Assembly: GCF_028285565.1 (NCBI RefSeq)
Contig: NZ_JANQOY010000030.1
Span: forward strand, 1-59,482
DNA: 59,482 nucleotides
Origin: Acaryochloris sp. IP29b_bin.148
GTDB taxonomy: Bacteria; Cyanobacteriota; Cyanobacteriia; Thermosynechococcales; Thermosynechococcaceae
Direction: 5' to 3'
The notes under the pieces are model-generated. The model worked only from the letters and a program-made list of their open reading frames with translations. It was not told the origin of the DNA and did no database searches. The position numbers and the translations under genes were made by a program. Positions 46,879 through 55,761 of the stretch are shown piece by piece; within the stretch, counting starts at the first letter, position 1; each line of letters begins with the position of its first letter.

Positions 46879-49800
46879 GGAGGGATAAAACTGGCCAATA
46901 TGTCCCTTATATAACCCAAGTGTATACTCTACACCGTTTACAATACCTTTCATTTGGCCAACTCCATTTGCTCCGATATCTGCAACTCTCTCTGGATTTT
47001 GCTTTAGAACCTCAGTTATCGAATTCGTTATTTCATCAATGGAGGTCTTTTTTGGAAAAAAAGACTGCACCTCACTTTCCGAACCATCATAGTAGGATGG
47101 ATGGTGTCGTTCGAGAATTTCTTTCATGCGGCTTTTCTCAAGTAGAAGCTGTTGACCATTTATAAAGAAATTTTTAGATTCAAAGTCCGACAAGGCATTT
47201 ACAACAGCATACGGATCATTTACGGCATTTGGGAACTCTTCATTTCCACAATTGTGAACTAAAATCTCTTGATCAGAAACGAAGTACGTATGGAAGTCAT
47301 GAACCTCAAAATTGAAGACATCAAAATCACCATCACGTTGACTAACACGATCAATCTCCACAAACGTTTCTTCATCAGTTTGCAACATCATTCCTACTTC
47401 TAGGTTTTCAGCTTCAACCCAACCTTCACCTTCAACCCAGAATGGATGTTCAGTCGTCGTAGAAATAATTTCTCCATCAACATTGAGTTCGATGATGGTA
47501 TCAACCTCACGAGAAAAAGTATTTAGGACTTGACGAGGTTCAACTTCTCCAGGGGTAGTAGGATTATCAGCAATTACCCAATCTCCAATTTGAAGGTCCT
47601 CAATATTTTTCTCTCCTTCAGGTGTTAATACTTCCGTGCCTGCAATAAAACTGCTAGTGAAACAACTATGTTGGTTTTTCCCATTATCAGCATCAGAGTT
47701 AGAGTTGGAAGCATCATCTGGTTTATTAGAACCAGACGCACCACCTTTTTTCGTGAGATCAATGCCAAGAACAAGACCTATCGCTCCATCAACAACTGCT
47801 TCTGCTATAATTTCGCTGGCTTGACTCAAATCCTCCTCACTGTCAGCGTTCTTCACCAAAAAAGCAAAATCATATAATCTCTTTGACGCTTCAGCAAACT
47901 CCTTACCTTTGATAAACCAACCGATAGGAGTAGCAGCTACAGCACCCTCAAGAAGAATAAAAGCGATAGTTGTTGGGTCAAATAATTCCCGTAACTGTTC
48001 CTTAAATTCTGGTCCGATGTCACCACCAATTTGCTCTAATATTTCTATACCTCTCTCTTTTATACTCATCAGATGCACAGGTTTTTCATCAGTTACTTGT
48101 GTAGTAGCACCTGAGCTTTCCTCGTCTCCACCTGCCGATGAAGAGTCACCAGTTAAATCACCTAATAACTCATCGCGGGTAGCATGCAAATCGCGGACTA
48201 ACCGATCCAACGTTGGATCGTTATCAGTACCCTGCCAATTCTGGACTTTCTGATTCAACTCATCATATTTTTCAAGTACCCGTTCCGCATCCTGCCGATC
48301 AGGCGATCTAAACACTATCTCGTCTCGGGTAGTATGCAAATCGCGGACTAATCGATCGAAGATTGGATCATTATCAGTTCCTGGCCAGTTCTGGACCCTC
48401 TCCTCTATCTCATCGTATCGATCAATAAGCTGCTCTACACTCAGCGGCAAGCTATATGGTGCCTCCCCAATGTAGACATCGTCATTAGCTTCACCTTCAG
48501 CAAGCTCTGTTTCGGTTGCATTCAGCTCATTTTGTAAAGCCTGTGTAACAGAAGGGCTAGATGTTCCCAAGCTCTCAATCGTTTCTTCAAGTTCAATTTT
48601 ATCAAGCTCTTCTTCTAGAGGAGTCAGCTCATCAAGTAAAGCCTGAGTAACAGATGAGCTAGATGTTCCTAGACCATCAATTTGCTCGCTGAGTGACTCG
48701 ATTTCATTCCTTAACTGCTCCTCTATCTGGGCAGTCTCGGAAGATTCCTGCTCAGCAGCTGCCTCAGTCCCTGTACTTGTACTAGCTGCTTCTAAAGCAG
48801 CTAGAGTTTCTGGTCCAACTATGCCATCAATTTTTGTCAGATTATGATCTTCTTGGAATTGTCGAGTAATCTCATCAGTTTGGGGGCCGAAGTATCCATC
48901 TACCTCAATGTCATACCCAAGATCCTTTAAATCCTGTTGCCATTGCTCAACCCTTTCACCAGTGAGCATACTTCCCGAGGAACTATAGCTCAGTAAAACA
49001 TCAGACTGGTCAGCATTTGAATAGAAATGCGTCTCTTTACGCAGGTCTTTTGCTTCCTCATTTATTGCCTGAGAAGCATAGGGACTTGCAGTTGCTAGTT
49101 GCTCTGACGTTTCCTCCAGTTTTGCAATCTTTCGTAAATCCTTTGCTTCCCCATTTATTGCCTGAGAAGCATAGGGACTTACAGTTGCTAGTTGCTCTGC
49201 CTCTGCTTTAAGCCTTTCGATTTCTCGATCTCTTTCTTCATCAGACGACTTAGAATTTTCAACAACTATTGTCTTACCATCAATAATTAGCGCAGAGCTA
49301 TCATCTTCATTTTTTAGGTCTTGTAACTCATTATCAGAAAAGTTTTCTCCCTGAGCTAACCCTGCAAAAATCGCTCCTTCATCACCCGGTGAATCAACAT
49401 CATTCAACTCCTGATCTAAGTAATGCCCAACTTCTTCCAACAGCACCCTATCAAGGACTTCAGGATTATCTGCACCCTCAGCTAGCGTTTCATCGGAAAT
49501 AAAGATCCGACCATCACCAAAAGCGCCTAACCCCGCCAACTTCTCTCCATCAATCACTTCAATCTCAGGACCAGCCTCACCCTCAGCAAGCCCCTCAATG
49601 AGTTCTTCCACCTCGGTAACATCCACCTGATCCCCAAAAGCCGTTTTAATCGTGGCCTCAAAATCAGGATCCTCAGTCAAATCCATCAGATTATCTGCCA
49701 ATCTGGAAGTCGCAGCCTCTAAAGCAGCTTCCTCCTTGGCAATATCCGAAGTTGTCGCCCCATATCCTAATGCCTCAGACACCTTTTCGGTAAAGGCACT

Positions 49801-50400
49801 CATAGAGTCTATGGCTTGGTTATAGCGTTGCTTAAACCTGGCCCAATACTCACTACGACCCACTTCATTTGCCAACTCATGGGCATCCTCCACCGTCTCT
49901 GCCAGTTTGCGATCCAGGGTATTATGCAGACTGTTATTGGGATCGTTCCAGTTCTCCCAAGCATCATTAATCGTGCTTTGAACTGTATCAGACAGTGCTT
50001 CCAACTGATCCTTCGCAAACAGAGAACCACTTTCTACCGCCTGCTCAACCGCATGGGTGCCTTGATCCAAAAGCCAACTCCCTGATTCCAGAGCAGCTCC
50101 TAACCCAGGCAAATGAGCCACCACTTGGTCAGCAGAGAAATTCGTGGGCGCTAAAAATCCTGTGGTTGAGGCTTGCTCACTATTCGCATCGTCTTCAAGG
50201 TCACTTCCCTCGGCGTCCTGGCTGCGCTCTTGCACAATAGACTGGAACACATCTTCAAGACTGGGCATCCCTTGGGGCTCAGAACTCAGAGACTCCCCAA
50301 AAATACTTTGATTATGTTCCTGAAAACTACCCGCTAGCGATGAATCAAAGGTGTTGGAAGAAGGTGATTTGAAGAATGTTTCCAACTCTCGATCATTCAT
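46876..50400 (-). CDS. Polymorphic toxin: zincin-like, PG-binding, Hint and C-terminal toxin tip
   Basis: A 1174-residue protein without signal peptide. In order: a low-complexity acidic start; helical region (100-270); a zincin-like module IFISDETL...LLEEVGHYLDQELN with His326 (the usual HExxH reads EEVGH); a heptad linker with a duplicated SPYASQAIN unit; a peptidoglycan-binding domain (about 478-535, DGYFGPQTDEITRQFQ and IDGIVGPETLAAL); two duplicated modules (LGTSSxSVTQAL and WxGTDNDP...DRLVRDLH). Then come a hydrophobic stretch (about 811-830), a Hint domain (913-1050; SFIAGTEVLTPEGEKNIEDLQIGDWV, TTEHPFWVEGEGW, ending HN before Cys1051) and a 123-residue C-terminal domain with ERHHPSYYDG and GLYKGHIGQFYPS. 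The Hint would release the toxin tip. The tip family is not named; a BECR-type RNase is one possibility. Export route is unknown. Confidence 0.85.
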   Translation of the reverse strand: MNDRELETFFKSPSSNTFDSSLAGSFQEHNQSIFGESLSSEPQGMPSLEDVFQSIVQERSQDAEGSDLEDDANSEQASTTGFLAPTNFSADQVVAHLPGLGAALESGSWLLDQGTHAVEQAVESGSLFAKDQLEALSDTVQSTINDAWENWNDPNNSLHNTLDRKLAETVEDAHELANEVGRSEYWARFKQRYNQAIDSMSAFTEKVSEALGYGATTSDIAKEEAALEAATSRLADNLMDLTEDPDFEATIKTAFGDQVDVTEVEELIEGLAEGEAGPEIEVIDGEKLAGLGAFGDGRIFISDETLAEGADNPEVLDRVLLEEVGHYLDQELNDVDSPGDEGAIFAGLAQGENFSDNELQDLKNEDDSSALIIDGKTIVVENSKSSDEERDREIERLKAEAEQLATVSPYASQAINGEAKDLRKIAKLEETSEQLATASPYASQAINEEAKDLRKETHFYSNADQSDVLLSYSSSGSMLTGERVEQWQQDLKDLGYDIEVDGYFGPQTDEITRQFQEDHNLTKIDGIVGPETLAALEAASTSTGTEAAAEQESSETAQIEEQLRNEIESLSEQIDGLGTSSSSVTQALLDELTPLEEELDKIELEETIESLGTSSPSVTQALQNELNATETELAEGEANDDVYIGEAPYSLPLSVEQLIDRYDEIEERVQNWPGTDNDPIFDRLVRDLHTTRDEIVFRSPDRQDAERVLEKYDELNQKVQNWQGTDNDPTLDRLVRDLHATRDELLGDLTGDSSSAGGDEESSGATTQVTDEKPVHLMSIKERGIEILEQIGGDIGPEFKEQLRELFDPTTIAFILLEGAVAATPIGWFIKGKEFAEASKRLYDFAFLVKNADSEEDLSQASEIIAEAVVDGAIGLVLGIDLTKKGGASGSNKPDDASNSNSDADNGKNQHSCFTSSFIAGTEVLTPEGEKNIEDLQIGDWVIADNPTTPGEVEPRQVLNTFSREVDTIIELNVDGEIISTTTEHPFWVEGEGWVEAENLEVGMMLQTDEETFVEIDRVSQRDGDFDVFNFEVHDFHTYFVSDQEILVHNCGNEEFPNAVNDPYAVVNALSDFESKNFFINGQQLLLEKSRMKEILERHHPSYYDGSESEVQSFFPKKTSIDEITNSITEVLKQNPERVADIGANGVGQMKGIVNGVEYTLGLYKGHIGQFYPS

Positions 50401-51192
50401 ATTGAATCGTCCTTAAACGCCTACTTTTAAAACAGAAGCTGCTTTGAGAATGCTGCTCTTACCCTATATTCCAGATTTACTGAACAAATTTATGCACCTT
50501 CAGCAAACTAAAATTTTTTTGAGAACTGTCAGCATTACGGATACAGTCCCTCGGGATAAATGACCCAGTACCAGTGCAATATTCAGGAGCAGTCATTGAG
50601 GAATTTATCTCCATTAGCTCCCATGATTCAAACTACAATGCACTCTCTATAAGCCCCAACCCAAGAGACATGAATGGAACTCACTTGCAAAGATTTGAGG
50701 TTAAGTCATTAGTTGGACTTACTCCTTCAACGGCACAGTTGAATGATTAGGGATCGTAACTACTCAGGCTATCCCTAAAACCCCTAAACTCACTTATAGT
50801 AAAAACTTACACTCAATTTTTGCTTGGATTTTAATTCTCAATAAAATGGGCAATTCAACTCCTTATTGAGAATTTCGATTATTTTGATGTTTGGAGATTA
50901 ATAGCAAACACCATATGTAGTGTTTTGAAAAACCAAAATTCTAAATGTAGTGCCTGAGTAGTAACTTGGGATCTTTAAAATTGCCGATGCAGAAGTGCTC
51001 TAATTGATGTCATCACTGCTAGAAAACCAACACCACACTGGGTTGCTTTACTATCATCTTGCAAAGCTAGTTTTTGGAGGAGATGAGCAAACCTTTCCAA
51101 AAAAAACTGTAGCATACCTAACCAGTTAGATCCGTTAAAATTAGTCAATAAAATTGAATATAATCTTGAAAACTTACTGAAATCGCCTTATT
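50401..51192. other. AT-rich non-coding region upstream of the toxin gene
   Basis: About 790 bases with stops in all frames. It contains a 12-bp stem inverted repeat (AATTCTCAATAA at 50833-50844, TTATTGAGAATT at 50863-50874) and an 8-bp one (TTAGGGAT 50748-50755 / ATCCCTAA 50771-50778). It is probably promoter DNA for the toxin plus relict mobile sequence. Confidence 0.5.
50833..50874. repeat. Inverted repeat, 12-bp arms, 18-base loop
   Basis: Perfect complementary arms AATTCTCAATAA and TTATTGAGAATT. No transposase gene is adjacent. It could be a hairpin in a transcript or the end of a small relict element. Confidence 0.6.
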
Positions 51193-51523
51193 TCAATTGT
51201 TTGCATGTTTTCCCCCGTACCTGATTTGAGTGGCAACCCACTGCTTTACATTTTTAGTACTGATGACTATAGGATTACTGGCAGCAGGAAGTGATGGCAT
51301 TAACCAGATCACCCGAACCTTCAGAAGTCTGGTACTCCTTGTGAAGGGGGCTGCGGATACTGCAGCCAGCGCTTTAATTCGCTTCACCATTAACCGCCCA
51401 GACTGCATGGCCCTTGCCTCTGGATTAAGGGGAGAGAGACCGGCTGCGATCGCATCCGCTTTTACATATTCAAATACCCCCAACAAGGTTGGCAGAAGGC
51501 TTAAGGCACCGCGTCAAACGTGA
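51193..51523. other. GC-rich patch open on both strands, unassigned
   Basis: A patch clearly richer in G+C than its surroundings. It holds a 97-codon frame on the minus strand (51193-51486; KADAIAAGLSPLNPEARAMQ, basic) and a 97-codon frame on the plus strand (51230-51523). I recognise neither. It has one HIP1 site near 51447. It may be a remnant of a larger gene. Confidence 0.3.
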
Positions 51524-51553
51524 TCACTCACATCCGGCGTTTTGCCCCAGCCT

Positions 51554-52873
51554 TTAAGATTCTTGGGCAAACTCTTCTGGATCCGTATCCCAATTGACCC
51601 AACGAATGGCTTCCCGTGCTGATTGGATACTGGGGGGAACCCGAGTGGCATGAATATAGCCCGTACTGGGACAGGTCATTTTCAATAAATAAATCGGTTC
51701 CACATCAATCGTCGGAGCAACTCGTAACAACGCATATTCTCGCCACGTATCCAGGGATTCGGCCTGCAGTTCCTGACAAAGGCGGTCATAGCCAATGCCC
51801 TGCATCAAAACCCGCCGCAATTCAGCATTCTGTTCATGCAACAGCCAGTCTGCTTGCCATCGTTGGGGATGAACGGTTCCATATCGTTCTGGGAGTTGAA
51901 CGCCATGAAACTGATAACTTTGATACCCATCCGCAAACTGGAGAGCAGGCCCGCCTTCATCATGCAGCCGTCCTTCAGGATCAGCCAGGCACCGTAAGGG
52001 GCGATCAAAGACGAAGCAGGATTTTTCACAAGGGAGCAGTAAACCGCAATGGATCGAGAGCGATCGCAACTGCTCCCATGCCTGGACGTCATAATCACAA
52101 TTCAACACTTCAACACAAAAGTCCAACAGGCAGGGATGAAGGACGTCTGTTGTCCGAGTCAGGGCCTGCCATCCCATTCCGACTAGCCCTACGGTCGCCA
52201 ACATCTGGTGCATTCCCTGTTCCCAAGTCTGAATATCAGGCTGTTGTCGCACAGGGGAAAAGACATCTTCCAAGGCTTGGCCAACCGGTTCCCCCCATTG
52301 CCAAAAGGTATCTCCCAGCTGGAGCAGCAGATCGCCTCCTGGCTGTTGCTGTAATGTTTGCCGCCATTCCGTCTGTTGCTGCTGCCACAGTTGTTCCAGG
52401 AGATTAGTGGACCACTCTCGTCCCGGCTCACTTGGCCCTCCAAACTCATGGGTGCCCCAAGGTAATAATTCGGCTATGGGCATCCACGTGGTCAGATGTA
52501 AGCTGGCAGATAAAGCGGCCAACTCCGTAATCTTGAGCCGTTCATTAATATCCAACAAGAATTCAGGGGTGAGCTGAGCCTGCACGTGATGGCTTAACTG
52601 CATGGCTAAGGGAAGCACCAACATCGGCACACCAAACTGATGGAGGAACTGATCAATACGGTACGTTTGGACAAACGATTGGACTTCTAACGGTCCGGCA
52701 AAGAACAAGATCTCCGGTTGGGGTTTACCCATCCATGCATAACACTGCTGGATCGTTGCTTCTGCTTGTTGGCGGTCGACGGGAGTTGTGGAACAAGCAA
52801 CCGCTCGCCAGCGTTGGGTATAGGTTTGGAGTTGATGATCTTGGTGAGGCGCTAAGGCGCTAATCGGCAACAT
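51554..52873 (-). CDS. DUF6745-domain protein
   Basis: The 439-residue protein matches what I recall as DUF6745: an N-terminal helical half (about 1-250, many Gln and Trp) and a C-terminal half with CLADPEGRLHDEGGPALQFADGYQSYQFHGVQLPE and MQGIGYDRLCQEL, followed by YLLKMTCPSTGYIHATRVPPSIQSAREAIRWVN. No catalytic motif or membrane segment is obvious. Its start overlaps the 100-residue gene by 14 bases, implying coupled translation. Function unknown. The neighbouring NACHT gene on the same strand invites a defence hypothesis. Confidence 0.8.
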   Translation of the reverse strand: MLPISALAPHQDHQLQTYTQRWRAVACSTTPVDRQQAEATIQQCYAWMGKPQPEILFFAGPLEVQSFVQTYRIDQFLHQFGVPMLVLPLAMQLSHHVQAQLTPEFLLDINERLKITELAALSASLHLTTWMPIAELLPWGTHEFGGPSEPGREWSTNLLEQLWQQQQTEWRQTLQQQPGGDLLLQLGDTFWQWGEPVGQALEDVFSPVRQQPDIQTWEQGMHQMLATVGLVGMGWQALTRTTDVLHPCLLDFCVEVLNCDYDVQAWEQLRSLSIHCGLLLPCEKSCFVFDRPLRCLADPEGRLHDEGGPALQFADGYQSYQFHGVQLPERYGTVHPQRWQADWLLHEQNAELRRVLMQGIGYDRLCQELQAESLDTWREYALLRVAPTIDVEPIYLLKMTCPSTGYIHATRVPPSIQSAREAIRWVNWDTDPEEFAQES

Positions 52874-53162
52874 AGCGCCAACCTTCAGGTTCGTATTCTC
52901 GCTGAATCCGAATCTGCCAAGTTCCCTGGGGAATCGCCAGAGCGTGATGCTCTTCGTGGGTGAGTGTGGCTTGAGGAGATAAGACTCTCAGGTAGAGCGT
53001 GCCATCTTTTTCAAAGAGTTCGGCTTCACCATTACTAATCCGATGGCTATGACCGGTGACTTCTCCCTCCGCTAACGTTAAGTGTGGAAGGGGACGACCT
53101 AAGCTCAGTGTAGCGTTCGACAAAGGTCTGAGTATTACATCACCTTGACGGATCGGTTGCAT
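52860..53162 (-). CDS. 100-residue His-rich protein, partner of DUF6745
   Basis: Compact beta-rich protein: IRQGDVILRPL, GEVTGHSHRI, LRVLSPQATLTHEEHHALAIPQGTWQIRIQREYEP and GWRYVAD. The spaced His residues (HSHR and EEHH) suggest a metal-binding cupin-like or small beta-barrel fold. I have seen this sequence type next to DUF6745 genes in various bacteria; the function is not known to me. It overlaps the DUF6745 gene. Confidence 0.8.
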   Translation of the reverse strand: MQPIRQGDVILRPLSNATLSLGRPLPHLTLAEGEVTGHSHRISNGEAELFEKDGTLYLRVLSPQATLTHEEHHALAIPQGTWQIRIQREYEPEGWRYVAD

Positions 53163-53302
53163 TTTTTATTCTCTCCACCACATGTTGTTTTTATTGTGGC
53201 ATAGGTCTTCAGATTCGCCGCAAAACCCATGAATATCTTTATCATGGCTGATAGACAACGTTCATATGAAGAGCCACTGCGGTTGACGAGAGCTAAGGTC
53301 TA

Positions 53303-55594
53303 TTAAGACGTCAATGCCAAGGGTAAGGTAAATAGCTCGGCCTCTAGCGCCGTTCGAGTCTGAGATGACACATAGCAGTCCCCATACAGACACTCCACTA
53401 AAATTTGGAGGGCCGTATGGTATTGCTGGAAGATATCTTGTTCTTCTAACCCTTCCAGCCATTCTGCTTGGAATCCGCGATGCTCAATCATCAGAGCCTG
53501 TAACTCGGCTTGCCATTGTTGCCCCTGTTCCTCACTCCAAGTCTGGAGCTTCTCGCGATTAGTGTCGAATGGGAGTTGGGCTTTGAGCTGTTGGAGAGCT
53601 TGCCATAACTGAGAATTAGCGCACATACTTTCTTCAATCGCGCAGAAGGTCGGCAGAAAAGACGTTGAGCGGTCCTGAGTGCCTTGCCGCAGGGTTTTAA
53701 GGGTTAGACATAGAGCATAATCCAGGGCGATATCGGTGGGTAGGTTTTGCGTTAACGTCGGATCGATACAGTTGACCCAGTCTAGATCTTGTCGGAGTAA
53801 CAGGCTGAGGTAGACCGCTGTGGTGGGTAACGGCTGATCACCGATCTCGACGGTACTAGCCTTAGCCCGGATAGCATCTAGAAATGCCCGCAAATCTGGA
53901 TTCGTTTGAACCAGTAAGGTTAGCTGCTGATGAAGGTGCTGAATAAAGGTATCCGCATTCGGTAATAAGCTGGCCGTTAGTAAGATCACTTCTCGCCATC
54001 TCGCATCCGTGATCCGTGTGGTCAATTCTTGGAGTGAGTTCTGCGACTCTGAGGTAGCAGCAATGATTTTACGAGCGGTCAAATATTCCTGAAACGTCAA
54101 ATGGGAAAAGGAATAAACTTCTTTGGCACGTTGTACTAGAAGGCCTGACTGTAGTTCAATACTTTTCAAAATGACAGTGCTCCGAGACCATAGGGTCTCA
54201 AAATCTAAGGCTTCAGTCGCCGTTGATTGCAAATAGTCCACAATCAAATTCAAAACTTGGCGTTGCTCAAAATAGTAGTTTCCTTCAGTAAAGGTCGTGG
54301 CGGCAATTTGACAGAGTAAGGTGATGGTCTCTGGTTTCGACAGCGACCACTCATCTGTTTCTCGTTGAATGCCCCGCGCTTGATCCCACCGTTCCAGCAA
54401 GATTTCTAGCCCTGCTTGGTACAGTTTGGCGCGCTTGGTGGGGAATGCCATCCGCTGCTGGAAGATGGAGCAAATCAGCCCTAATAGCAGCGGGGAAGCC
54501 GTTAAGTTGTGCAGCGCCTGATTTTCAGGCTGCTGAAGCTGTTGCAAAAATTGGGTGGCTTGTGTCAGTCCCGCAGTCTTGGAGTTGCGGGCCGTGGCCA
54601 CAAAGTAGCGGCGAGCAAAGGATTCGACCTGACTTTGTTGAAAATCAGCCAGTTCGATATAGTGAAAGCCGCGGAAATGATACTGCTGAGCTTCTATTCG
54701 GCAGGTAATCAAGATTTGGTTGCGATAATACTCCTCCGAAAACTGTTGAATCTGAGTCAGAATCGTTTGGCTAAGAGAGGCTGGGACTTCATCTAAGCCA
54801 TCCAGCAGCAGCAAGACGCGACCGCGATCCAACAAATCTTTAACGTGTTGCATCTCTAGACCACAGCGTTGCCAAAGTTGCTGAAGATAGGTAGGTAAGC
54901 TAGTCTCTTCTGATTCTTGCAGTTGAGTCGCAAAGGTTCGTAAGGGCAGAAATATGGGGATGCATTCCGGTTTGTATCGACCTTCATTACATTCCAAAGC
55001 CATATGGCAAAGAAAGGTGGTTTTACCGGCACCAGGCTTGCCTAAAACAACGACTTTATCTTGGTTTTGGAGAATTTCTAGACTGGTTAGGGTCGGCGGG
55101 TGAGAAACAAGGGGGGGCTCACTGTTTTGGGTGCCACTGCGCTGCAAATCGGAGACTTCTAGCCACTGTTGATGGCTGAGTTCGGAGAGGAAGTTCACGC
55201 CCGTATAAATGCGGCTCAGTTGAATGGGCTGACTGATATCTAAGGACGATTGCAAGGCACCACATTGAGCTTGGACTTGTCCCCGGAGTTGCGATCGCAC
55301 TTTTTGCACCCAGGTATCAATCTCCAGATCGGTCTGTTCGGCCGAAACGGTTGTACTGGGGATCTGCAACTGAGGCAAGATCGCAATTTCTTGCCATTCC
55401 AAATCCAGCTGAAAGCATAAGTCAATAAAAATATGCCGTTCAATTGGACGCCCTGTAAAGAACTTCCAAACCGACTGTCGAGTTTCTAACCCCACCTGCT
55501 CTGCTAAATAAGCTTGGGTCCATCCGGTCCGCTGGAAGGCTTGTTTCGCGATAATTTGTCCCCGTTCTGAGGCATTGAGTGATCGCTTTGCCAT
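53303..55594 (-). CDS. NACHT-domain NTPase, bacterial NLR-like
   Basis: 763 residues. The N-terminus (1-75) is an HTH-like domain (GQIIAKQAFQRTGWTQAYLAEQVGLETRQSVWKFFTGRP). A NACHT STAND ATPase follows: Walker A VVLGKPGAGKTTFLC (about 180-194), Walker B VLLLLDGLDEVP (about 260-271), sensor region ITCRIEAQQY. A helical domain (450-760) ends in ILVECLYGDCYVSSQTR, which resembles the NACHT C-terminal helical domain seen in cyanobacterial NACHT proteins. Some bacterial NACHT proteins of this kind protect against phage; here that is inferred. No effector nuclease domain is evident, so the N-terminus may act as sensor or DNA binder. Confidence 0.9.
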   Translation of the reverse strand: MAKRSLNASERGQIIAKQAFQRTGWTQAYLAEQVGLETRQSVWKFFTGRPIERHIFIDLCFQLDLEWQEIAILPQLQIPSTTVSAEQTDLEIDTWVQKVRSQLRGQVQAQCGALQSSLDISQPIQLSRIYTGVNFLSELSHQQWLEVSDLQRSGTQNSEPPLVSHPPTLTSLEILQNQDKVVVLGKPGAGKTTFLCHMALECNEGRYKPECIPIFLPLRTFATQLQESEETSLPTYLQQLWQRCGLEMQHVKDLLDRGRVLLLLDGLDEVPASLSQTILTQIQQFSEEYYRNQILITCRIEAQQYHFRGFHYIELADFQQSQVESFARRYFVATARNSKTAGLTQATQFLQQLQQPENQALHNLTASPLLLGLICSIFQQRMAFPTKRAKLYQAGLEILLERWDQARGIQRETDEWSLSKPETITLLCQIAATTFTEGNYYFEQRQVLNLIVDYLQSTATEALDFETLWSRSTVILKSIELQSGLLVQRAKEVYSFSHLTFQEYLTARKIIAATSESQNSLQELTTRITDARWREVILLTASLLPNADTFIQHLHQQLTLLVQTNPDLRAFLDAIRAKASTVEIGDQPLPTTAVYLSLLLRQDLDWVNCIDPTLTQNLPTDIALDYALCLTLKTLRQGTQDRSTSFLPTFCAIEESMCANSQLWQALQQLKAQLPFDTNREKLQTWSEEQGQQWQAELQALMIEHRGFQAEWLEGLEEQDIFQQYHTALQILVECLYGDCYVSSQTRTALEAELFTLPLALTS

Positions 55595-55761
55595 CGATTT
55601 CGCTGCCTATTCTCTACCTATTACAACAATGCCCACGAGAGTGGGCAAACTAACAAACTGAGTTCTACAGCCCTTCAGTTTGGATGATTTTGGCTGGGAA
55701 ATGGTGCCAAGGCCCGCCAATTAATCGGAGACCTGATCCTGAGTGAACGGCAGCGGTTGAG

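Noticed and set aside
49816..50240. Plus-strand frames opposite the toxin gene N-terminus
   Set aside because: Antisense shadows of the acidic toxin N-terminus with no similarity to anything I know.
51616..52407. 263-codon frame opposite the DUF6745 gene
   Set aside because: Antisense to a conserved protein, no domain, no Shine-Dalgarno.
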